A stretch of 33,737 nucleotides of DNA from Candidatus Altimarinota bacterium. GTDB lineage: Bacteria > Patescibacteriota > Gracilibacteria > BD1-5 > UBA6164. Under the pieces are notes generated by a model. It saw nothing but the letters and a program-made list of their open reading frames with translations. It was not told the origin of the DNA and ran no database searches. The position numbers and the translations under genes were made by a program. Positions 12,336-24,030 of the stretch are shown here, piece after piece (within the stretch, counting starts at the first letter, position 1; every line of letters begins with the position of its first letter). The stretch covers positions 1 through 33,737 of the forward strand of contig JAQUKG010000006.1 of NCBI GenBank assembly GCA_028719245.1, given 5' to 3'.

Positions 12336-14597
12336 CTAACTATTCTTTCAAAATAATCAAACTAAACTTTCTTGAAAAGTATATTGACTAAAAATATTCA
12401 GTCTATTTGGATCAAATTTATTTACGAAAGTTTCTTCTATTAAACTTTCTCAAAGATTATTTACATTTTCTTTTCATCAAACTATTCAAACACAATTAAT
12501 TTTTATAATTCATCATTTTAAATCATTAAAATTTGTAAAAGAATTTATATTTTTTCATACAGAAAGTAAAATAGCCTTTAAAAAAATCATAATTTCATTT
12601 GGATTCAGATAATCATTTCATACACTAAATTGAAATGTATATTTATTTGAAATAGCTTGGAAAATTTTTTCTCTATATTTTAAAAGTCAGTCTAAATTTA
12701 AATCTTTTAAAGTTTGTCCAAAATTTATTAAATTTTCTTTTGCTTTTTCACTTTTTGAGATTATTGCAAATTCCTTACCTGAAACCTCTAAATTTCATAA
12801 ACTTCATCAAGTTTTTATAATATATTCTCATCATCAAATTTTTCTATATTCCAATTCTCCTCAACTTGGATAAGTAATTGTTTGTATATTTGTATTTTGA
12901 TCTGTTTGTGTTTCTGAGATTCTATGATCTAACTTTTTTTGTTTTTCTGTTTCTTCTCCTTGAAGTTCTTCTTGCTTTTTTAGTTCTTCTTTTTGTTTTT
13001 CTAAAACTTCTAAATTTTTTCTTAAAATTTCATCTCTTTCAATTACACTTTTCAATATTTCTTTATAAATATTTTCTGCTTCTCTTCTTGATCTTCAAAT
13101 TTGAACTATATCATTTCAAGTCATTCAAGCACTAATTCTAGAAACTGAAGATAATTCTAGGGAACTAATTCTATTATGACTTATTCTGTTTTGTATTTCA
13201 TTAACTCTTTTTGTTAAAAAACTTATTTGGTTTGTATCATTACTTTGTTTAGCATTTTCTAAATATTTCTTTAAGTCTTTTAAAATAAATGTATCATTTG
13301 CAATTTCAAATCTAACTTTATTTTGTTTTCCATCAATTATACTTAAAACAGCTTCTTTAAAATTTGCAGGTGGAATATCTAATTTATTTTGTTTGTTAAA
13401 ATTTTCAATTTCCACACAAACTTTCCAAAATCAATAAACTGTTAAATTTGGTTCTACTCTCTTAATTAAATCATTAACCATTTTTTCAGCTTCTTTTTTA
13501 GAAATTCATCTTGAAATAAGAGGCTCTAAAAAGATTCTTTTAATATTATTATTATTTTCTTTAATATTCTTTTGGAACTCAAGTAAAAATTGCCCTTTTT
13601 CCTCTTGAGATAATTTATCAGTTTTTTTTAAATTATTTGAAAATTCTTGTGGATTTTTTGAAGCTGTTATAGAATTTAATAATGATTGCCAAGTTTCTTT
13701 TACTTTTTCAACTATGCTATCATATATTAATCCTAATTCAGAGAAATGAGAAAGAAAATTATAATCTTCTCTGTTCTTTTGTCTTGAAAAGAAAGTAAGT
13801 AATTCCTTTGCTTTATCTTTTCAAAAAGTTTTTATAAGGTAATCAGCTGTTAATCTATTATTTCATTTTAATGAATATAAATAACTAGTTAATTCCATTC
13901 TATTTAAAGATTGAAAATTAGTACAAGTTCTGATTTTGTTTTCTAATTCACTTACGGTAGTTATATAATTTCACTTTTCTTCATTAAATCATTTTAAATA
14001 ACCCTTATTATCATATAATTTATGTCAAACTCAAAATATTTTTTCTATTAATTTGTCTTGAAAAAGTCTAACTTCGTATCTATCATCCAATTCACCTATT
14101 GTGCTATGACTAAAAGTTACTAATTTATCAACTGTTGTATTTTCGTTATATCATGAAAGATATCTTTTGTTTAGATAAGCTAATACTGAAGATGCTTCTT
14201 CAAAAGAATATTCATTAATATTTTTGTCTCTTAACTTTTTTGTTTTTTCTTTAACATCTTGTGTATTAGTTCTTTTTCCAAAATCTCATATAATACTAAG
14301 AATTCATTTTTTTTCTATAACTCAATTGCTTTCAGCTAATACAATAACATCTAATAATTCTAATTTTATCCTTGTTCTTTCTCATACGGATATTTTTTTA
14401 TCACCTTTAATAGATTCTCTAATTGTTATTTTAAGTTCATCATACTCCTTTTGAAATTTTTTATATAATTCCTCATTTCAACTTTTTTTAACAGCTTTTA
14501 AAATTTCATATCACTCTTTTAACATACTCTGAACTTCATTATCTCATCATACTTGAGCTGATAATGTTTGATATTCTACTTCTTGTCCAATTTCCAT
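12336..14597 (-). CDS. Hypothetical protein, 753 aa, with coiled coil
   Basis: Not recognised. It is a soluble, charged, helical protein. A clear coiled coil of Glu/Lys/Gln heptads lies at about 510-560 (EVLEKQKEELKKQEELQG). After it, a Gly-rich, strand-like segment (YPSGGELEYRKIGGGEYIIKTGGSLG) suggests a small beta domain before a helical C-terminus. It has no signal peptide or membrane helix. It ends in TAG, 29 nt before the 658-aa gene. Similar size, composition and organisation suggest the two work together, possibly as intracellular or scaffold components, but no family is assigned. Confidence 0.8.
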
Positions 14598-14654
14598 AAA
14601 TTTTATGATAATTATAAATTTCTTTAATTTTACTATATTTTTAAATTTAATGCA

Positions 14655-14684
14655 AAAATAATCTCTATTTATAGAGATTATTTT
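14655..14684 (-). terminator. Palindromic hairpin overlapping the mtaB stop codon
   Basis: A perfect 14-bp inverted repeat (14655-14668 with 14671-14684) that contains the mtaB stop codon. On the minus strand it is followed by a mixed T-rich tract. It may end or attenuate mtaB transcription before the 753-aa gene. Confidence 0.55.
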
Positions 14685-15931
14685 AGTTTTCAAACAATTA
14701 TTTCATTTTTCTTTATAATTCAGGAAATTACCTCAAAATTATCGCTATTACATTCTATGTAATTTTCGCTCCATCATTTAAAATTTCAATCTTTTATACT
14801 TTCAATTAAAACATTTAAAGTTTTTCACTTTTGAGAAGTAATAAAATTATTTCTAACTTCTTCTCAAATAGAGTTTAATCTATCAACTCTATCTTTTTTA
14901 GTTTTTTCATCTATTTGATTTGAATAAAAACTAGCTGGGACAGATTCTCCAAAAGTATGATTTGAAAAAGGAAAACAATGAAGTTTTGTAATATTAAAAT
15001 TTTTAACTAAATCATAAGTTTGTATAAAATCGCTTTCTGTTTCTCAAGGAAATCAAACTATTAAATCAGATCAAATACTTATATTTACTCAATCTTCTCT
15101 TTTGATATTTAAAATTTTTTTAAGTAATTCTTTCATATATTCTCCATTATAATGTCTTCTCATTGATGCCAGAATATTAGAACTTCAAGATTGAATTGAT
15201 AAATGAAAATGTGGATAAATTCTTTTATTTTCAAATATTTTTAAAACTTTTTCATTTACAAATTCTGGTCAAAGTGAACTAATTCTAATTCTTGGAATTT
15301 CAGTTTTTTCTAAAATATATTTTAGTAGTTCATCAAATTTAGAATTTTTATAATCATTTGTATTTTCGCTTCACCAAGCTCAAAGGTTTATTCAAGTCAA
15401 AACTACTTCTTTTCAACCTTGCATTTCAAATTCTGTTATTTCATCTACAATATCTTCTAGACTTCTATAAAAATGTTTTCATCTTTTTATAACTGTTAAA
15501 CAAAAACTACAAAAACTATCACATCAACCTTGAATTACTAAAAACTTTTTTGTTGTTAAAGCTAGTTTTGGAAGTTTAACAATCCCTCCTAACCTCCCCT
15601 TATCAAAGGGAGAAATATTAGAGAAGTTTTGGGGTGATTCTCAAAGTATTTCTATTTGATTTTTAAATTCTTTTAATTCGTCATATATTTCAAAAAATTC
15701 TTTGTTTTCTGCTCATTTTTCAAAAGCTCAACATCAACTAATATATATTTTTTCATTTTCTTTTAAAATTTGCAATTCTTGTTTAACAAATTTTAGCCAT
15801 TTTTTCTTTGCTTTATCTGTTACAACACAACTAGCAACAAAAACCCCTAATTTATCTTTTAAATAAGGGGAATTTAACCATTCATCAGTATAATATTTAT
15901 TTACTTTACATCCAAAAACTTTGTATTTCAT
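14678..15931 (-). CDS. mtaB: tRNA t6A37 methylthiotransferase MtaB (radical SAM)
   Basis: Radical SAM enzyme that adds a methylthio group to t6A37 of ANN-decoding tRNAs. It has 417 aa. The N-terminal MTTase domain shows GCKVN at the start, SCVVTDKAKKK and a GCGAF cysteine motif. The radical SAM cluster is C137-x3-C141-x2-C144 (GGCDSFCSFC), with LTGINLGAWG and LIVGFPGET downstream, and a TRAM-like C-terminus. MtaB rather than MiaB is preferred because of GCKVN and the short N-terminus. The start is ATG at 15931; a TTG one codon earlier is possible. A higher-GC palindromic element is inserted in frame before the radical SAM domain. It is the only housekeeping gene inside the run of large unknown genes. 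Confidence 0.9.
15580..15646 (-). repeat. In-frame palindromic repeat element inside mtaB
   Basis: This stretch is visibly richer in G and C than its surroundings. It contains CTCCC...GGGGAG hairpin arms (15593-15613) and flanking CCCTCCT and ACCCC motifs. It encodes the peptide SPFDKGRLGGI in the linker between the MTTase and radical SAM domains. I recall very similar sequence (TTTGATAAGGGGAGGTTAGG) as dispersed repeats in other bacteria, comparable in behaviour to Rickettsia palindromic elements. The exact borders are estimates. Confidence 0.7.
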
Positions 15932-16004
15932 CAAAATTATTTAAAAATTATTTTTTTTGATTTTAAGAATTTTGGGTTTTAATGCAAGGGAAAAAGAAAT
16001 CTTT

Positions 16005-19000
16005 CTAGGAAACATAACTATTATAAGCTTCATCTAAAAAATCCATATACATTTTTTTATCTTCTGGTGTAATATTTTGTTTTCTTTCTCTAGCAACACT
16101 TATTCTATCATCTAAATATTTTTCTGCATATTTTCTTCACATAATATATAATCACATAACCTCTGCTAAATCTTCTGCATATTGAACTACATCTCATTTT
16201 CATTCATAAAACTCTCTTCAAGATATAAGACTTAATCAATTTCAACTTTCCTTTCTTAGTTGTCTATTCCTAGCTAATAATCTTTGTGCTATATGTCCGT
16301 CTTGATTAATTGTTGTATCATTACAAAAATTTAATGTAATTATATGTCATAATTCATGATTAAACTGTCTAATACTATCATTTGGTACTGGATTAATACC
16401 AGATATTTCATACAATCTCTTAATATCATCTGCATATTTATTTGGTCAAGATTTTACTCATATACATATAGCATTTGCTACTGTATGAGAATATCAAACA
16501 TTTGTTGTACTTGAAACCCAAATATTTCAATTTTTAGCATAAAATGCTGAAATTGCTCTTTTTGCACTTTTATTAGAAATAGAAGCTAATATAGATATAA
16601 TGTATGCTTTATGTTCTTGTCATCTTAAATAATTGCCATATCAAGGCCATTCACTTAAACGAGAATCTATTTCTTTTCATACTAATAAAGTTTTTAAAGC
16701 AACCTCAAATTCTCTATTAATTTTTTCTTGTTCTTCTAATTTATTAGGAATTTTATCCTCAAAATTTTCATATATATCAAATTTTCTTTCTCTCATTATA
16801 TTTGAAAAATAGTCAAAATCTAATATCTCTATTCTAGCATCGCTTGAAGAGCTTCTTAATGTCGTTCTCTTAATAATTTTATACTTAGATTTATTAATTC
16901 ACATAAAACTTAACATTCTAACAAAAAGTTTATTAGTCACTTCATAAGTTTTATCTAATATATCATTTTCACTTCATCAAGAAGTTTTTATCTCATTTAC
17001 TTGTTTTGAATACAATCTAACTTTTGTTAAATAATACCTATACAATAACGATAAATTTGATTCTAAGTTCTCTTTGTTAAATATCATATTTTGACTTTGT
17101 CATAAATCTTCAAGACTCATTTCATTAATCATCCTCATTAAATCCTCGTTTTCACTGGCATTATAATTTTTGTATTGGTTATGTAGTCAATCTCCTCTAT
17201 ATAAAGACATTATAGCTCTTCTAGGATTATCTATAGCATTTTTTCTTAAATCTCTTTTTATTTTCAATCATTGATTTTGAGTAATTCTTCTTATTCTATA
17301 GGCTAAATCTATATCTTCTCATATTTTTAGATCTGGATCAAATCATCAAGCAAAAGCATATAAGTCAGATCTATAAGATCAAGATCATACATTACTTCTT
17401 CATTTTGTATATAATCTATTTAATCAACTAGTCATTGTATACATAAAATGTAACAATGGTAATTTCTCAATAACTTCTTTTGGGTACCTAGATTCACTTT
17501 TATAAACTCATACATTATCATCATCTTCAAATTGCCTTATTACATGACTTAGAAAAAATCTATTTTTATCTAAAGCATCTGCTCATCAATTTCTTATTAT
17601 TAATACTCTTTCTTTTCAATTATCTCTTTTAACTTTCCTAAATAATGATAAGTCTGCCATTGTCTTATATATTAGCCCCATTGAAGGTCTTCATTCAAAA
17701 TTAAAAGTATGTTTTACCAAATTTACTTTAATCTCTGGATGTTCTCTTTTAAATCTTAGAATTTCATCTTCTGTTTTTTTATCAAATTCTATATTAGAAT
17801 TAGGACGATTTAAAAATACGTTTATTTCATAATAATTTGGATTAAGTCTTGTTCAATCATCATTTAATTGTTTAACTGAATATTCATATAATGTTTTATA
17901 AATATGTTCTCATTCTCTATATGCTGGTAGATTTATAGAAAATTTACAATCTTGATGTAAATCTGATATTTGAGAAGATAAATTAGATAATAATTTATGA
18001 TCTCATTTTAAACTAATATAAGCTAATTCAGTAGATATATTTTGATCCCCAACATCTTGACTCAAATTTACATAATCATTTTGTTTAGTATCATCATATA
18101 AATCATCATACATAAAAGTTTCTTTCTCATCTATAGGTATTTTAACAAACTGTCATACAGGAGTTTTAGATTTTGAATCTCTTATTTCATGATATCTATT
18201 TCATCCAAATGGTATTCCATACCAAGTATCAGTTCAAGGAACAGGAGTTGCTGGATCATAATATCATGCAGTTGTAGTTGTGATTTGATTAAATACTAAT
18301 TCTCAACTTCAATTTATTGTTTGCATTGGATTAATACTTATATCTCAACCATTTATATGAACTTCTCAAACTTCTATTTTATAAAAACTTTCACTACCAA
18401 AAGCATCTTGCAAACTTGGAGGAATTTGTATATTTCAAGCTCAATCAATTGGTAAAGGAATATATGGTCATCATTCATTAATCGTTAATACAGCTTGTAT
18501 TTTTCAACTAGTAAAATCTGTAGGTACAACATCTCAAAAATGATGTCAATTATAAAAAGGATTCTTTCACAAAAGTTTTGAAACATTCCATCATCATTTT
18601 CAATCAGTATGAAGATATTGTTCAGTATAATCAAAGTTTGGTGCAGGAGTTCAGTTATCATACCAATGAGGATGTTTTATACTAGTATAAGCAGTTAAAT
18701 CATCTGGATATTTCATAACCGTAACTGGCTCATGATATGCTCATTGAATATCTTGTCAAGGAGTGCTTCCATATCAAGCTAAATGTAATATTCCTCAAAC
18801 GGTTGCTCAAACTCAAGCTGAAACTAATGCAAAGTTTTTTCATTGTTTCCAAGCATAATCTCTTTCTTCTTTTCTACGAACATCAAATGCACCTATAGCT
18901 TTACTATCTATTTCTTTATATAAATCATAAATTATCTTATCTAATGGATCTTGTTGATTTGTTTCCCAAACTCTAGAATTAAATCTTGCTAGCAATCATG

Positions 19001-20420
19001 GATGAACTTGATTTAATAATGACAACATCTCAATATGTTGAGATGAAATAGATTTATCAGCATCGTATTGAAGCATATTTATATTTCTAGCACGACCAAC
19101 TTTATGTTTAACTAGGTAATATATTCAAGCTATTAAAGCATCTTCATCTTTAGGATTTGTTAATCAAACTGCAAGTCTATTGTACAAATCCATAGTTGAA
19201 TGTTGATGTTCATTTTTATGAGCCTCGTTTGATGATTCTCAGTCAACTGATTTATTTCAAGTTTCTAGTCACATAGCTCATCTACGATCTATTTGGGCAG
19301 TTCTATCTCTTAATTCTCTTTTAGCTCTTCCTCATGCTAAAACTCATCAAGTAGCAGATCATACTAAAATTGGTGCTACTAATCCTCACCAAGGTCATAA
19401 TGCAACTCATCATACTAAAAGTCAAGCAAAGCTACGAGTTCAAAATGCTGAAGCTAATGCAGCAAAATTTGGATGATATATAAATGAAGCCACCTTTTCT
19501 TTAAACCATTTACCTGGTATTTTATTTACTTTATCGCTTAACCAGTCTATCATTTTTACAACTGCTCATTCCTTTCTTTCTCAATTTCATTGTTCCATTC
19601 TACCAATATCAAAGATATTTAATCTAGCTTCAAATGTACTTAAATCTTTTAAAAGTCATGCTTTTTCCAATCTAGCAAAAGAAACATTTAGTTGTTCTAT
19701 ATCTGTTGTTATTTTTTGACTAGTTATCTTTTTATATTCTGAATCAATTATTTGTTTAACTGTTTTCATTTTTTCTTTACGAGCATCGCTTCCTTGAGGT
19801 AAACTCATCCATTCTGAAATAGCAGCATTTAAATGTTCATTTCATTTTAAAGATACTTTTCAATTATCTAATTGTTCATACTCAAGATATGTTTTATTTT
19901 CAATTCAAACACTAGAAGCCCTAGCTTGTTCTTCTAATTTAGCTTCTGTATATTTTCAATTTTGAAGTCATTGTTCAATTTCTTTTTTAATTCTTCTTTT
20001 TTCACTGTCTATCCAAGCATCTCTTCACATTCTTTTTATACTTCTAGATAAAAATCAAATAGTATTTCTTTTAAGCCAGCTTCATTCTTTTAATTTTCTC
20101 ATTTCTTCATCAAAGTTTTCCATAGCTTTATGTTCTGCACATATATCTATAACTCTTGATAAATCAAGCACATCCAAAGATACTACATTTGCAGTATTTT
20201 GTGTAGTAGTTTGAGAATCTTGCCCCAGTTCTTGAGTAAGTGGTTGAGTTTGTGAATTTCAAGATCTTTGCACAGGTCAAGGCATACACATAACTCTATC
20301 AACTTGCCCTTCAGTTTCTTGCACTTGTTTTCAGAATCAAAAATCTCTTTGCAATCAAACTCATTTTTTAAGTCCTTTTTGAGGTTCTTCTTGTGGTTTA
20401 CTTCCGAATCAAAATCTCAT
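16005..20420 (-). CDS. Giant membrane protein with glycosyltransferase-2-like and HELGH zincin-like domains
   Basis: 1471 aa; the frame was checked codon by codon with no TAA/TAG. Order: a Gln/Thr-rich N-terminus (1-110), a helical segment, a Gly/Ala-rich hydrophobic region (about 313-360), a second hydrophobic segment (about 528-548), and a Trp/Pro/Gly-rich beta region (about 550-800). A GT2-like domain follows at about 824-1060: FSINLPAYREGEHIYKTL, VLIIRNGGADALDKN, YRSDLYAFAGGFDPDL and GEDIDLAYRIRR (E1035). Then comes a helical region, and a C-terminal zincin-like domain with HELGH at 1355-1359 and EDLAEVMGLY with a possible Glu ligand at E1420. A canonical DxD is not obvious, so glycosyltransferase activity is uncertain. 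It lies 15 nt after the 99-aa gene. It is not a known family as a whole. Confidence 0.85.
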
Positions 20421-20435
20421 AATAATAAAATTAAA

Positions 20436-20735
20436 TTATAAATTATTTTTAAAATCTTCTAACCAAACATCAAAATATTTATCTACTTCCATATCATAGT
20501 TTGGAACTCTAGTAGATAAAAATTCATCAGCATCAAACATATCTGGATCAAACATAATTGCATCACGAAATAAGTTTTTATCTTCTCTAGATAGTAAATC
20601 TGCTGCTATATTTGTCAGCACATATTCTTCAGCACTAGCTAGAGTTTTATCTATTATTACATTTTCATCTATTCAAGGAAATGTAAGTCATGCTGTTTTG
20701 ATACAATCTTGTATCTTTTGTCTAAATATATCCAT
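20436..20735 (-). CDS. Small acidic hypothetical protein, 99 aa
   Basis: Not recognised. It is acidic and helical, rich in Asp/Glu, Leu and Phe (FDPDMFDADEFLSTRVPNYD), with no signal peptide or membrane segment. It lies between the 1035-aa and 1471-aa genes, 15 nt before the latter. Its size and charge suit a small cytoplasmic partner or chaperone-like subunit of a large neighbour, but that is inference only. The start ATG is at 20735. Confidence 0.75.
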
Positions 20736-20807
20736 ATTTTTAAAAGTTAAGAGTTATTTATAATTATTTTTTAAAAGAAATCAAGAGTTTTTTATTAAAG
20801 ATAAAAA

Positions 20808-23800
20808 TTAATCTTTAATTTTACTATCAATATATCATCACAATAAATATCATCACATAGTATATCATAAAAATTCAATAAAATCTGAGGCTGACAATTC
20901 ATCCTCCCATAAAATTCATCAAGTTGCTAAGGTTCATTTTATTGCTAATCCTTTATAACTTGACCATTTACTAAGTTCAGCAGTTCTATCTCAAAGCATA
21001 ACTAATTTTAATAACTCTCAAGAAGATTTAAAAAATCATTTTGTATTTTTAAATATATCAATTAATTCCAAAGCTGTTCTTCAAGGTGTAAGTGCTTCTG
21101 AATATAACCATGATATAACTTTTGTTATTTCATTTTTATTAGCAGGAGAATATTTAGAATTTTTTACATGTTCCTTAATTGTAGTTAATATTCATTTAGC
21201 TTCTTCTAAAGTTTTATTTGGAATAGGTTTATTTAACTCTACTCAAAATCATTTCATTATATTTGCAAAATTATTATCAGTAAAATTTTTTAATTCCTCT
21301 CAAACTAATTTAGTTGTTCAATCTGATTTTAATACAACTATATCAATTTCATTTCCAGTTTTTTCAAGTTTTACTACATGACCATCTAATGTAATTTTTT
21401 TTCAGATATTAGCCTCTTTTAATATTCAATTAAATTTTCAAGCTTCTTTTAATTCTTCACCTACTTTAGTAATATTTATATCTTTAATTATATCATCAAT
21501 ACTTCATCTTTTAATAGTTCAATCAGCTAACTTGATTTCATATTCAGGGCTTTTTCTAACTTTTCATATCATATTTCATGTATTTCTTATTTCTGCTCAT
21601 CAAATCATCTTAGTTTCTCAAGGTTTAATAGATTTTATAAATTGAGAAGAATATTGACTAAACATCTTATTTTCAGTCCTACTTAAAGCTCAAGCTCATT
21701 TTAATAATGATTCTCATCTATTAGCTATACCTTCAGAAACTCTTCAAGAAACACTAGCTAATCTTTGTAATTTTTCAGGAGCTAATTTTGAAATATATGT
21801 AGTTATTTTTCCAAGCCATTGAGTATGTTTTAGTCATGGGATAAGTCATACTGCAGCAGCAGCATTATCCCAGAAAGTTTTTTTACCTCATTCAAATCTA
21901 GGATCAACTACATGACTAAATTTTAATATATCCCAAAGTAAATCTTCATCTTGGTTTGCTAAATCTGCTACTGAATATCAAACTCATAACATTCATGATA
22001 CAACTATTCACCGAGGTCATGTAGCACTTGGAGCTAAAGTTATTCACATTAATCACATTAATCATCAAATGTATTCTAATGTATAATCAACTTTAGTTCA
22101 TTCTTTATAAATGTCTACTGCTCAGCTTCAATCTTGATGTTTTAAGACTCAGTCAAATTTTCAATTAATATAGCTTCATTCCCATATAAAAATTAATTTT
22201 CCATCTTGCCGTTGATTCATAACCGTTTGATTCGCATTAGATTCCATTCAATTATTCACCTTTCAGTTTTTATAATCTCATTTAAAATAATTTCAGTTTT
22301 CTAACTTAGTATATCAAGCTTTTTCTAATGTAGTAGTGTTTGTTGGTGCATTTTGAGATTGTGCTTGTGCTCAAGCTTGAGGTACTGTTCAAGCAACTCC
22401 ACCAGCGACAGCTGTTCATGGATTAGTTGTTCAGTTTGTTCAAACTGCATTTTGAGACTCAGCTGTTCTTTCTAAATAATCTTTTATGGTTTCACCTGGT
22501 TTATAGTTTCATATATTATCTTTTTTATTTTTCAATAATTCAGCAAATATATACTCATAATATTTTCTATTTTCTAAATTAAGAGTAATTCAAATACTTT
22601 TAAAAAATTTATTTATTTCTTTAAGATCTCATTTTTTAGTTTCAAATATATTTAAATTTTCAGCATCAAGTTTTAAAAATTTATCATTTTTAGATAATTC
22701 TCACCATAAATTAGAAACTTGGTTTTTATCAAGAGTTCAAGCATTTGATTCTAATAAAGTAGAAAATTTATTATAAATAGAGTTTTCATTTTCTCATCAT
22801 AAATGTGATGAAACTTCACTTGCTAAAATTCATGTAGCTCAAGGAACTGATGCTACAACTCATACTCAAGCTCATATTTTAGCTCATGATGAAAATTCTC
22901 ATCAAAATATAAATGATAAAAATCCTCAAATAATTGCCAATATAGCCGCACTTCAAAACATTCAATTATCAATAGAGTCTGTTAATAATCATATAGGATC
23001 ATTTTCAAGTTTAGTTTTTAATTGTGCTGCTTCATCACTTGATCTTACTCATAAAGCAATTTTTTTTGCATCTGATAAAGTATTTAGAGATCAAAATATT
23101 TTTCTAGATATTTCTCATAATTTAACTGAATATAATTTATAGTCTTCAAAAGCATTTTCGTTTATTCACTTTCTTTGGTTATAGTATATATCATCAAAAT
23201 AAGAAAGAATAAACTCTTTATCAGCTTGATTATCAAACATATTTTTATCTAAATGTCATCTCAATAATTTATAATCTTCTTCTGATTTAAATTTGAAATT
23301 TTTTAAATCAGTATCACTTGGTTTTTTATTTTGAGCTATACTTATATTATGTTTTAATAATAATCTTTTAACATACTCTGTAGTTGTAAGAGGTTCTTTA
23401 CTATCTTTGTTTTCTGTTAAAAATTTATCAACAACAGATGATCTATAAAGCAATGCTGTATGAATATCTTGTATAGATATTTTTCAACTTCTTATACGGG
23501 AATTAAACAATTCTTGATAATTTACAACTTCGTCTACTCAAGGTATTATAGTAGTTTTATCAACCAATGGTTTATTTCAAGGAGTAAAATTAATTTCATT
23601 TCATTTTATACTATCTATTTTTATTCATTTTTGATTTAGTCATGAAAAAATAATTCATAAAACAAACATCCTATCATTTTTATCAGCAATTGTATCTAAA
23701 CTATCTAAAGTTGATTTAATAAAATCATAAGATAGTTTTCAATTTTCTACATCTTTTTTCAGTTTGTCTAATAAAACTCTTCTTTTATCTGATACTTCAG

Positions 23801-23915
23801 CTGTTTCAGTTGCTTCTCTAGATCTTTCGGCTGGATTTATAATGGTAGTACTAATATCAGTATAAGTTAAATTACCAGATCAATATAATGGTTGTCTTTC
23901 TTGATTTTGAGTCAT
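20808..23915 (-). CDS. Large membrane protein with MORN-like repeats, 1035 aa
   Basis: Not recognised as a whole. The N-terminal 300 residues are soluble and helical. A Gly/Ala-rich hydrophobic stretch (about 318-368) reads as one or two membrane helices, with many Gly from TGA. After a helical part comes a low-complexity Ala/Gly/Gln/Thr linker (about 490-535). MORN-like motifs follow (LENGNYFKGDYKNGKVNNG and GEGSYINGKFDGVLKHQDG, about 537-590), then a second hydrophobic pair (about 605-640), a helical region and a hydrophobic C-terminus. It is the first gene of the minus-strand run, 72 nt before the 99-aa gene, behind a promoter shared back to back with ftsX. It is plausibly an envelope-anchored scaffold. 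Confidence 0.8.
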
Positions 23916-23948
23916 AATTTTTAATATTAAAATAATAAAATCACTCAA

Positions 23949-23977
23949 ATTTTATCATATCTTTTTTTATTTTGCAA
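23949..23977 (-). promoter_or_regulatory. Promoter of the 14 kb minus-strand gene run
   Basis: On the minus strand, TTGCAA (23977-23972), a 17-nt spacer and TAAAAT (23954-23949), about 34 nt before the ATG at 23915. The -35 hexamer is a palindrome also usable by the opposite strand. Confidence 0.55.
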
Positions 23978-23999
23978 AAAAAAACTTTTTTAATAATAT
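23972..23999 (+). promoter_or_regulatory. Promoter of ftsX sharing the palindromic -35
   Basis: TTGCAA (23972-23977), a 16-nt spacer and TAATAT (23994-23999), about 31 nt before the ATG at 24031. The same TTGCAA serves the divergent promoter. Confidence 0.45.
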
Positions 24000-24030
24000 A
24001 TTTTTGATTTTAAACTTTTTATTTTTATTT

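Noticed and set aside
10010-23915. Prophage or integrated plasmid origin of the 14 kb cluster
   Set aside because: No integrase, capsid, terminase, portal, att repeats or change in coding style (same TGA=Gly use and AT richness) was seen. mtaB inside also argues against a simple insert.
24004-24030. TTG start adding nine residues to FtsX
   Set aside because: The FtsX family opening fits the ATG at 24031, and the upstream residues are just AT-rich leader.
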